Assembly: GCF_014647795.1 (NCBI RefSeq)
Contig: NZ_BMPW01000025.1
Span: 62,001 to 126,000 of the forward strand
Source of the DNA: Actinoplanes campanulatus
GTDB taxonomy: Bacteria; Actinomycetota; Actinomycetes; Mycobacteriales; Micromonosporaceae
Direction of reading: 5' to 3'
DNA length: 64,000 bases
Shown: piece after piece, positions 16,681 to 24,513 of the stretch
Layout of the letters: every line of letters starts with the position of its first letter
How positions within the stretch are numbered: the first letter of the stretch is position 1
Translations under genes and position numbers: made by a program
Notes under the pieces: model-generated
What the model was told of the DNA's origin: nothing
The model's database searches: none
What the model saw: only the letters and a program-made list of their open reading frames with translations

Positions 16681-18432
16681 TCATACCACACCGGCGCCCT
16701 GCCCGGCCTCCCACGCCGACCACAGCCTGGCGTAGACGCCGCCGGCGGCGATCAGATCAGCGTGCGTCCCGTTCTCGGTGATGCGGCCGTGCTCCATCAC
16801 CACGATCCGGTCGCACGCGGCGGCTTGGGTGAGCCGGTGGGCGATCACCAGCCCGGTACGGCCGGCGAGAGCCGCATCGGCTGCCCGGTCGAGCAGCCCC
16901 GACTGCGTGGAGCCGGCCTCGGCGGTTGCCTCGTCGAGGATGGCGAGGTCGGGGTCGGTGAGCAGCAGGCGGGCGAGGGCGAGCTGTTGTGCCTGGGCGT
17001 CGGTGAGTGGATGTCCGCCGACGCCGACCATCGTGTCGAGGCCGTCCGGCAGCAAGTCGAGCAATTCCGCTGCGCCGGTGGTGTCGAGCGCGGCGCGCAG
17101 CTGGTCGTCGGTCGCGTCGGGGGCGGCGAGGGTGAGGTTGTCGCGCAGGGTCCCGGCGAACACGTGGATCTCCTGGGTGATCACCGCGGTGCTGCCGGGA
17201 CGGGCCACGGTTCCGGTATCGGGTGGGTGGATGCCGGCGATCACGGACGCCAGGGTGGTCTTCCCCGCCCCGGACGCGCCGACGACGGCGATGCGCTGCC
17301 CGGTGGGGATGTCGAGAGTGATGTCCTCCAGCACACGAGGACCGGTCCCGTAGCCGAACGCGACGCCCCGGAGCCGGACGGCATGGGCGGTGCCCCGTGG
17401 TGTGGGCGGCTCGTCTGCGGTGTCCGCGACAGGCATGGTGGTGACGCCGATCATGCGGTTCAGCGATGCGAGCGCGGACTGGAGGGTGTCGATCACGAAC
17501 ATCAGCTGGTTGACCGGGCTGAGCAGGCGCAGCACGAGCAGCATGGCGGTGGTCGCACCACCGACGGTCGAGGTTCCGTGGTCGATCAGGACGAAGCCGA
17601 CCACGAGGACGGCGGCCAGGCTCAGGCACTCGCCGAGATTGAGGCGGGCGTTGAGCATGCTCTGCACGGTGCGCGCCCGCAGCGTCTGCACCGCGACAGC
17701 CCAGGAGGCGGTCATCACGGTGCGGTGGCGCTGTTCGCCGAGTCCGAAGCCGAGCACTGTCGCATGGCCTCGCTGGGATTCGACGATCTGCTGGGCACGG
17801 GCGCTCATCGCCGCCCGCTCGGCGCGGTACACCGGTGGCCCGGTGCGCAGGTACCACCGCATCGCGAACACGTAGACGGGCAACACGACGGCGAGGGCGG
17901 CCGCGTAGGGCCGGTCCAGCGCCGCCAGCCCGCCCAGGGACACGGTGATGGTGAACGCGGTGACGGTGACCACGGGGATCACCGCGGGGGCGGCATCGGC
18001 CACGGCGGTCACGTCGTCACTGGACCGCGAGATCAGATCCCCGGCGCCGGCCCGCTCCACGGCGTGTTGCGGCAGCGTCAGGGCGCGGGCGACCAGCTCT
18101 TCGCGGAGCGCGGCGAGGACGGCGTGATAGGCACGGGTGGCGAGCACGATCGTCACCGCGGTGCCCGCCGTTCCGAGGACTGCCGAGAATGTCATGACCG
18201 CCGTGACGGTCAGCACGGTGCCGAGGCCGGCGGTGCCTGCCTGCGCCCGGTCGATGAGGAACCCGATGGCCACCGGCGGGATCAGGTCGACGGTGGTGCT
18301 GACGATCCCGAGCACCCCGACGACGGCGAGGCGGAGCCGGTGCCCGCGGCTGAGCCGCCAGACCTCCCTTGCCGTTTCGCGTCCGTCCGCGACCGGCAGC
18401 GCATCCTCGGCCACCGCGCTTGTCCCGGTCAT
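16681..18432 (-). CDS. ABC half-transporter, catalytic half (siderophore operon)
   Basis: A 583-residue type IV ABC half-transporter: six membrane helices in about residues 30-320, then an ATPase domain. Walker A GASGAGKTT (about 385), Walker B plus catalytic Glu LAILDEAT (about 494) and the switch His in IAHRLT (about 530) are intact. The signature motif is degenerate (LTDAQAQQ in place of LSGGQ) and so is the D-loop (AEAG in place of SALD). It overlaps the second half-transporter by ATGA, and together they should form a heterodimer in the membrane. In mycobacteria a similar pair (IrtAB) imports ferric siderophore for reduction; export of a siderophore is the alternative. Confidence 0.86.
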   Translation of the reverse strand: MTGTSAVAEDALPVADGRETAREVWRLSRGHRLRLAVVGVLGIVSTTVDLIPPVAIGFLIDRAQAGTAGLGTVLTVTAVMTFSAVLGTAGTAVTIVLATRAYHAVLAALREELVARALTLPQHAVERAGAGDLISRSSDDVTAVADAAPAVIPVVTVTAFTITVSLGGLAALDRPYAAALAVVLPVYVFAMRWYLRTGPPVYRAERAAMSARAQQIVESQRGHATVLGFGLGEQRHRTVMTASWAVAVQTLRARTVQSMLNARLNLGECLSLAAVLVVGFVLIDHGTSTVGGATTAMLLVLRLLSPVNQLMFVIDTLQSALASLNRMIGVTTMPVADTADEPPTPRGTAHAVRLRGVAFGYGTGPRVLEDITLDIPTGQRIAVVGASGAGKTTLASVIAGIHPPDTGTVARPGSTAVITQEIHVFAGTLRDNLTLAAPDATDDQLRAALDTTGAAELLDLLPDGLDTMVGVGGHPLTDAQAQQLALARLLLTDPDLAILDEATAEAGSTQSGLLDRAADAALAGRTGLVIAHRLTQAAACDRIVVMEHGRITENGTHADLIAAGGVYARLWSAWEAGQGAGVV

Positions 18433-20156
18433 GACGCCACCGGCCTTTCGAGTACCGCGAGTAGGTCCACGATGTGGTCGCAGCAGCCGAGCAGCGCCGG
18501 GGACGAGGCGATCAGCAACGTCGAGCGGCTCGCGCGGACGCCCCGTAGGCGCTCGGCGATCTTCTGTTCGGTCACCGAGTCGACCGCGGTGGTCGGGTCG
18601 TGCAGCACCAGCAACGGTGCGTCGGCCGCCAGGGCTCTGGCGAGCGCGACTCGTTGACGCTGGCCGCCGGAGAGGCGGTTGCCGCCCTCGCCGACCGGGA
18701 CGTCCGGATCGGCGGCGAAGTCCTCACCGGCCGCCGCCCGCACCGCCGCCTCCAGCGGTTCCGGAGCACGGGCAGGCAGGGCGAGGTTGTCGCGAACGGT
18801 TCCGCTGAACAACGTCACCCGGTGGGGGGCGACGGTGACAAGGGAGCGGTACTCCGCTGAGGTCAGCTGGTGCGCCGGCCGTTCGTCGAGACGTACCTCG
18901 ATGTCGTTGCCGGCCCGCGGGTTCAGCAGCGCGTCGGCGATGCGGGTGGCGGTCCGGTCATCGGCGCGTACCCCCACCAGCTCGCCCGGCCGCACCCGGA
19001 TCAACGCGCCGGACACGGACACGTCCAGCACCGGCACCGGTGTGACCTCTGGAGGTGTCCCGTCGCCGGGCGCGGGTGTGACTGTTTCGGTGCCGGTGTT
19101 CCGCAGCGCGTCCAGAATGCGTGCGGCCGATGCGCGGGCGCTCGCGAGGTTGGGGATGGACGCGCTCGCGATCGACTGCATCTGCGGCATCAGCGCCTGG
19201 GTGAGGCCGACCGCGGTGATCAAACCGCCGATGCTCAACTGTCCATTCACCGTGAACCAGCCCGCCAGCCCGGTCACCGCGGCGACGAACACACCGTTCA
19301 CGATGCCGGAGCCCACGAGAAACCTGCCGAGCAGACCGACGTTGCGCTGGGCGCCCACGAGCGTCTCCCGGCTGGCCTGCCGGTATCGCCTGGTCGCCTC
19401 GGCCTCGGCACGCACCCCTTTGATCACCCGGTAACCGGCGACCAGATCGGCGGCCCGTCCAACGGTTCCGGCGAGGAGGCCCTGGTATTCGCGGGTGTCC
19501 CGGGAGAGCCGTTCGCTGAGCACGCCCATCAACCAGACCGCCGCGGGCGTGCCCAGGAGCACCGCGACTCCCAGTGGCCAGTGCGTCACCAGCAGCGAGG
19601 CGGCGATGAACCCGATGGCGGCGATCCTCGCGATCGGCAGAACGACGAGCAGGCCGGCGTTGGCCAGGCGGGCGACGTCGTTGGTCATGACCGAGACCAC
19701 CTCGCCGTCCGGTGCCCGCGCCAGGCCGCCGCCGGGATGCAGCACACGGGTCGAGAGGGTGGCCCGCAGCCGGTGCTGCAACAACTGGATCGCATAGGCG
19801 TTGAGCCGATTGGTGAGCCTGGCCGCCGCCGTCAGCGCGACATACAGCGCCACCAGCACACCGATCCACATCACCAGCTGCCCGGCGTCCCCGGTCGCCA
19901 GCGCCCGGTCGATCGCGACTCCCATCACCACCGGGACCGCCGACTCGCCGACCTGCCACACGACCGCCAGCAGCATCGCGGGGATCGTGACCCGCGGCAG
20001 TGAGAAGATGACACGCGCCACGAACCGGCCCGAGCTGTCACCCGCCCTGACCTCGAACGGCCACACATCAGGTGGCTCGGCCGGCGCCTGCCACAGCACC
20101 GGCAGCCACCTCGTCAGCGGCCCTCGCCCCAGCCCGCTCGGATCGGCGCGCCTCAA
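18429..20156 (-). CDS. ABC half-transporter, degenerate half (siderophore operon)
   Basis: A 575-residue partner half-transporter with membrane helices in about residues 40-310. The ATPase domain lacks a usable Walker A (ELVGVRADDRTATR). Walker B and the catalytic Glu are changed (LVLHDPTTAVD) and the switch His is missing (LIASSPALLG). The signature LSGGQRQR (about 493) and the D-loop TAVD are perfect. It therefore supplies the signature half of the one working ATP site to its partner. The TTG start at 20156 overlaps the esterase stop as TTGA; an upstream in-frame start at 20231 is possible but would lie inside the esterase gene. Confidence 0.84.
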   Translation of the reverse strand: MRRADPSGLGRGPLTRWLPVLWQAPAEPPDVWPFEVRAGDSSGRFVARVIFSLPRVTIPAMLLAVVWQVGESAVPVVMGVAIDRALATGDAGQLVMWIGVLVALYVALTAAARLTNRLNAYAIQLLQHRLRATLSTRVLHPGGGLARAPDGEVVSVMTNDVARLANAGLLVVLPIARIAAIGFIAASLLVTHWPLGVAVLLGTPAAVWLMGVLSERLSRDTREYQGLLAGTVGRAADLVAGYRVIKGVRAEAEATRRYRQASRETLVGAQRNVGLLGRFLVGSGIVNGVFVAAVTGLAGWFTVNGQLSIGGLITAVGLTQALMPQMQSIASASIPNLASARASAARILDALRNTGTETVTPAPGDGTPPEVTPVPVLDVSVSGALIRVRPGELVGVRADDRTATRIADALLNPRAGNDIEVRLDERPAHQLTSAEYRSLVTVAPHRVTLFSGTVRDNLALPARAPEPLEAAVRAAAGEDFAADPDVPVGEGGNRLSGGQRQRVALARALAADAPLLVLHDPTTAVDSVTEQKIAERLRGVRASRSTLLIASSPALLGCCDHIVDLLAVLERPVAS

Positions 20157-21352
20157 TGGCTCTCCCGTGCGCGTTCCGCCTTGACCGGGAAGCACCAGCG
20201 CAGGGCATCGGCGAAGAGCCCTCGCCACCATGCGTAGTCGTGTCCGCCGGCGAACTCCCGGTAGACGGTGTCGTAACCCTTGCCGGTGAGCACATGGTCC
20301 AGCCAGCGGCTGTGCGTGTTCGAGCCCTCCAGCTCGCCGGCATCGTGGAAGATGCGGATCGGTGCCGGTTCCGCGGCCAGAAAGTCGGCGATCAGCGTCG
20401 GCATGGGGGTACGGCGCAGCAGTTCACCCGCCCCGGTGCCCCCTTTCAGTTCAGGGTGGTACCCGCACGAAGGGGACTGGATGATGGCGTTGCCGAACGT
20501 TGCCGGGTGATGGAGCGCTGTCCACCCGGCGCACAGACCACCGAAGCTCTCGCCGGCCAGCGCCACGTCGCCGGGGTCCCGTGAGAGCGGATACCTGTCG
20601 CGGAGCCAGGGCAGCAGCTCTTCGACAAGCATCCGGGAGAACGCCGGATCGCAGAGCAGCTCCTTGTAGCGCCGCGGTCCGAGCTGATCGACGAGGACCA
20701 CCACACAGGGCCGAATCAGTCCCGCCCGGACCAGGGCGTCACGAACACTCGGCGCGCTGTGCTCCGGCGTACCGTCCAAATGAATCACGAACGGCAGTGC
20801 GCGCTCGCCCGAGAGTTCGCCAGGGGGCATCGAGACCCAGATGCGGCGTTCGTTTCCCAGCAGCTGGCTCGCCAGCACGGCAGACTCCATTGCCGGGGCC
20901 GGCTGCGCTTCGGCCTGGTCCAGCCAGGGCAACGGCAGCGCGTCGGGCAGCACCGCCACGGATGCCCCGGAGAACCTATCGACCGAGCACTCGGAGAATC
21001 TCGGTGGCGGGTTGAACGGGTCCGGAACCTGCTGTTCATCCCCCGCCGCCGCGCATCGTGTGAACACATACGAGAAGCGCAGATCGGAACGCATCCGCAG
21101 AGTGAGCGTACGGAACGGCGTCCCGGGCACCGCGGTGAACTCCGTGTCGATCCGGTTGAAGGCGATCTTGGGGCCGAGGACGACCGCGAGGGTGACCGTC
21201 GTGTCGGCCCCGGGCTCGTCGACGAACGTCACCTCCACCTCACCCGCACCGACCTGCTCGACGAGCGGAGCACCCGTCCGCTCAAGGTGCCGTCTGAACC
21301 GTTCCGGATCCCACTCGCCGGTGGACAGCTTCTCGACAAACGGATTGACCAT
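20153..21352 (-). CDS. Fes-like siderophore esterase
   Basis: A 399-residue enterochelin-esterase-type hydrolase. The N-terminal beta domain (about 1-170) is the Fes cap, and the C-terminal alpha/beta-hydrolase carries Ser269 in GESFGG and His371 in GGHDYAWWR. It cleaves the ester backbone of ferric tris-catecholate siderophores in the cytoplasm, releasing iron. It lies in the middle of the uptake operon, 11 bases after the permease stop, and overlaps the next gene. Its presence points to a catecholate triester as at least one imported siderophore. Confidence 0.88.
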   Translation of the reverse strand: MVNPFVEKLSTGEWDPERFRRHLERTGAPLVEQVGAGEVEVTFVDEPGADTTVTLAVVLGPKIAFNRIDTEFTAVPGTPFRTLTLRMRSDLRFSYVFTRCAAAGDEQQVPDPFNPPPRFSECSVDRFSGASVAVLPDALPLPWLDQAEAQPAPAMESAVLASQLLGNERRIWVSMPPGELSGERALPFVIHLDGTPEHSAPSVRDALVRAGLIRPCVVVLVDQLGPRRYKELLCDPAFSRMLVEELLPWLRDRYPLSRDPGDVALAGESFGGLCAGWTALHHPATFGNAIIQSPSCGYHPELKGGTGAGELLRRTPMPTLIADFLAAEPAPIRIFHDAGELEGSNTHSRWLDHVLTGKGYDTVYREFAGGHDYAWWRGLFADALRWCFPVKAERARESH

Positions 21353-21363
21353 TTCTCACATCT

Positions 21364-22446
21364 CTACTTCCGGGCTTCGGTGAACAGCAGCCAGCCGAGA
21401 TAGCCACCGCCGAGCATGATGGTGATGATTCCCACCGGCAGAGGCGTGGGGGCGATGTGCTGGGCGATGTAGTCCGCCGCCAGACACAGCAGGGCGCCGA
21501 CGAAGGCGGCGGGTGCGAGGGTGATCCCCGCGGTGCGGGTGAGCCGGCGGGCGATCTGCGGGGCGAGCAGTGAGATGAACGCGATCGGCCCCGACGCCGC
21601 CGTCACGGTCGCGGTCAGCGCGACCCCCACCACGATCAGGCCGAGGCGTACGGGCGAGGCCCGCACCCCTTGGGAGGCGGCCGCATCGTCACCCAGTTCC
21701 AGCTGTCGCATCGGCCGGCTCAACATGCCCGCCAGCAGCAACAGCACGGTGATGCAGGCGCCGCCGAGAACCACCTGATCCCACGAGACCCCGTTGAGGG
21801 AGCCGGCACCCCACGCGGCGGCGGCCATCGCCACCTCGAGATCGGCCTGGAGGATCAGCCACGTGTTCAGCGAGTCCAGCATCGCCGACAAGCCGATGCC
21901 GACGACGATCAGTCGGAATCCCTGCACACCTCCCCGATGGGCGAGCACGTACACGGCGACGGCGGTGGCCATCCCGCCCAGCAGTGCCCCGCCGACCAAC
22001 TGCATGTAGGTGCCGTTGACGACCAGGATCACGATCAGCGCGCCGGTGTAGGAGCCCTGGGAGAACCCGATGATGCCGGGGTCGGCGAGCGGGTTGCGCA
22101 GCATCGACTGGAACACCGCCCCGCTCACACCCAGCGCGGCGCCGAACACCAGCGCCGCCGCCACCCGGGGCAGCCGCCACTCGACCACGATGTCGTGGAC
22201 GAGCCCGGTCTCGCCGCCGGTCAGCGCGGAGACCACCTGCCCGGGACTGAGCTGGTACGAGCCGGTCATCAGCGCGAGTACCGCCATGCCCGCGGCCGCC
22301 AGCGCGAGCACGGCGCAGACGACTACCGAGCGCCGCTCGAGCCGTACCGAGATCCTCCGGTGCCGCAGCACCAGCACCCGCCGCCCGAAGTCCACCCGCT
22401 GCCCTCTCGCTGAGCGGGGGCGCGCGGACGAAACGCCTGTGCTCAC
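21364..22446 (-). CDS. FecCD-family iron-siderophore permease (second subunit)
   Basis: A 360-residue BtuC/FecCD permease with about ten membrane helices. RNPLADPGIIGFSQG is the conserved cytoplasmic loop, and GPIAFISLLAPQIARRL is the segment that contacts the ATPase. The GTG start overlaps the first permease stop (GTGA, 22443-22446); the frame is open far upstream without homology. It forms the membrane channel with the product of the upstream gene. No FepC-type ATPase is encoded in the window, so the energising subunit must be made elsewhere. Confidence 0.9.
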   Translation of the reverse strand: MSTGVSSARPRSARGQRVDFGRRVLVLRHRRISVRLERRSVVVCAVLALAAAGMAVLALMTGSYQLSPGQVVSALTGGETGLVHDIVVEWRLPRVAAALVFGAALGVSGAVFQSMLRNPLADPGIIGFSQGSYTGALIVILVVNGTYMQLVGGALLGGMATAVAVYVLAHRGGVQGFRLIVVGIGLSAMLDSLNTWLILQADLEVAMAAAAWGAGSLNGVSWDQVVLGGACITVLLLLAGMLSRPMRQLELGDDAAASQGVRASPVRLGLIVVGVALTATVTAASGPIAFISLLAPQIARRLTRTAGITLAPAAFVGALLCLAADYIAQHIAPTPLPVGIITIMLGGGYLGWLLFTEARK

Positions 22447-23486
22447 AGTCCGCTCGCCTTCTTCCGCCGCACCAGCGCGATGAGGACGGGAGCTCCGACG
22501 AAGGCGGTGACGATGCCGACGGGGATCTCGCTCGGGTGCATGATGATGCGCCCGAGGATGTCGGAGGCCAGCAGCAGGATCGGGGCCAGCACGACGCTGT
22601 AGGCGAAGATCCAGCGCTGGTGCGGGCCGACGATCCAGCGAGCCACGTGCGGCACCATGAGCCCGGCGAAGCCGATGGGTCCGGCGATCGCGGTCGCTCC
22701 GCCGACGAGCAGGGTGAGCGCGATGATCGCGAGGACGCGGGTGCGGGCCAGCCGGACGCCTTGGGCGACCGCCAGGTCGTCGCCCATGGCCATGGCGTTG
22801 AGTGGGCCTGCCACCGCGACGGCCAGGATGAGTGCCACCGCGAGGAACGGCAGGATCGGCCACACCAGATCGAGTGGCCGGCCGACGATCGAACCGGCAT
22901 TCCAGGACCGCATGGCGTCGAACGCGTCGGGGTTGGTCAGTTCGAGCGCCGACCCGGCACCTCTGAGCACCGCGCCGACACAAACTCCGGCGAGCACCAT
23001 CACCGTCGGTGACTGCCCCTGCCGGGTCGCCCCGAGGGCGAGCACCATGAGGGTGACGATCAGGGCCCCGGCGAAGGCGAACCACATGTAGCCGGCGATG
23101 TCGCGGACTCCGAGCAGCCCCACGGCGACCGTCACCGCGAAGGAGGCGCCCGCGTGGAGGCCGAGGATGCCCGGATCGGCCAGCGGGTTGCGGGTCAGCG
23201 CCTGGATCAGCGCTCCCGCCACGCCGAGGGCCGCACCCACGACGAGGCCGACGATGGTGCGCGGCAGCCGGTAGTCACGGATCGCGAACTGATCGATGTC
23301 GGCGGACGGATGGAACAGGGCGTCCCACACCACCGATGGCGCGATCGTCGTCGACCCGATCATCACGCTCAGCACCAGCACGGCCAGCAGTGCCACGAGC
23401 GCGAGGACCAGCCCGGTCACGCGCCGACGCGGTCCGGGCACCGTCGCGGTGCCCGGACCGTCGTGGCGCAGGGAAAGCGTTGTCAC
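22443..23486 (-). CDS. FecCD-family iron-siderophore permease (first subunit)
   Basis: A 347-residue BtuC/FecCD permease. RNPLADPGILGLHAG and GPIGFAGLMVPHVARW are the family signatures, and about nine to ten hydrophobic helices are visible. The GTG at 23486 overlaps the stop of the binding-protein gene as GTGA. It is expected to pair with the second permease in one heterodimeric channel. The arginine-rich, helix-free N-terminus lies inside the cell. Like its partner, it depends on an ATPase not encoded here. Confidence 0.9.
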   Translation of the reverse strand: MTTLSLRHDGPGTATVPGPRRRVTGLVLALVALLAVLVLSVMIGSTTIAPSVVWDALFHPSADIDQFAIRDYRLPRTIVGLVVGAALGVAGALIQALTRNPLADPGILGLHAGASFAVTVAVGLLGVRDIAGYMWFAFAGALIVTLMVLALGATRQGQSPTVMVLAGVCVGAVLRGAGSALELTNPDAFDAMRSWNAGSIVGRPLDLVWPILPFLAVALILAVAVAGPLNAMAMGDDLAVAQGVRLARTRVLAIIALTLLVGGATAIAGPIGFAGLMVPHVARWIVGPHQRWIFAYSVVLAPILLLASDILGRIIMHPSEIPVGIVTAFVGAPVLIALVRRKKASGL

Positions 23487-24472
23487 TCCTTGGCGGGCAG
23501 GGTCGCCAGGGCGGTGTCGAGCGAGTCCAGGTACTGCAGGACGGGCCCGTAGGAGTTGTTGCCGGGGCAGAAGACCCCGAGCGCGCGACCGGAGTTCACG
23601 GCGGGCAGCGCCTTCCAGGTGTTGGTGGCGACCACCGGCGCGAAGGGTGCCTTCGGCCGGCCCGCGGCGTCGACCGGGTAGGTGATCACGTCGTACTTGG
23701 ACAGCCCGGCGATCTGCTCGAACGGCAGGGCCGTCCAGCCCAGGGGGTCTGCGCCGGCGGCCGCTCGGGGGAAGTCTATGCCGAGGTCGCCCTGGGCGAT
23801 TTCGACGCAACCGAAGTCGGCGATGGAGAACGTCCCGGGATCGGAGCTCTCCCAGCGATCGACGTTGACGAACTTGGTGGCGCCGATGATCTGGCCGTAC
23901 GTCTGCTGGATCTTGGCGATCTTGTCCTTGAACTTCGCCTTCTGTTCGGTGAGCCCGGCCGTCACGTTGCCGGCCGCCGAGACGCCGTCGGCAAGGGCCT
24001 TCCATTCGACGTCGAGTCCCCAGAAGACTGTCGGGGCGATCGATTCCAGTTGCTTCTTGATCTGCTCGAATTCGCTGCCGGGGAGCTGGGCCAGGATGAG
24101 GTCCGGCTTCAGGCCGGCGAGCTTCTCCATGTCGACCTGGTCGCCGCTGGAGCCGAGATTCGTGGCCGCCTCGAACGTGGCTTTCTGTTCCGCGGGAATG
24201 AGGCCGAGTTCGGAGGCGCCCACCTCGGTGACGCCCACCGGCTTGCCACCCATGTCGATGAACGGAAGAGTCGTGTTGCCGATCGTGGCTACCCGCTTCG
24301 GGTCGGCGGGCACCTGGATCGTGCCGTTGCCGCCCGTGACGGTGCGCGTCTCGCCGGCCGCCGTGCCGCCGGTGTCAGCGCCGTCGCTGCCGCAGGCGGT
24401 GAGGACGAGCGTGGTGCTCAAGAGTGCGGCGACGAGGGCCGTCCCGCGTCGTGCCAAAGGTGTTTTGTGCAT
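23483..24472 (-). CDS. Iron-siderophore binding lipoprotein (FepB/FhuD type)
   Basis: A 329-residue substrate-binding protein. MHKTPLARRGTALVAALLS leads to the lipobox VLTAC, so it is a lipoprotein on the outer face of the membrane. PADPKRVATIGN and GVTEVGASELG open the N-terminal lobe, and KLAGLKPDLILAQLPG is the hinge-helix signature of PF01497 proteins. It captures the ferric siderophore and delivers it to the two FecCD permeases, with which its gene overlaps. It follows the SIP gene after 41 bases, so all are probably one transcript. Confidence 0.9.
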   Translation of the reverse strand: MHKTPLARRGTALVAALLSTTLVLTACGSDGADTGGTAAGETRTVTGGNGTIQVPADPKRVATIGNTTLPFIDMGGKPVGVTEVGASELGLIPAEQKATFEAATNLGSSGDQVDMEKLAGLKPDLILAQLPGSEFEQIKKQLESIAPTVFWGLDVEWKALADGVSAAGNVTAGLTEQKAKFKDKIAKIQQTYGQIIGATKFVNVDRWESSDPGTFSIADFGCVEIAQGDLGIDFPRAAAGADPLGWTALPFEQIAGLSKYDVITYPVDAAGRPKAPFAPVVATNTWKALPAVNSGRALGVFCPGNNSYGPVLQYLDSLDTALATLPAKE

Positions 24473-24513
24473 GGTTGTGCTCTTCTTTCTCTTCCTGTTT
24501 GTACGAAGGGGAG

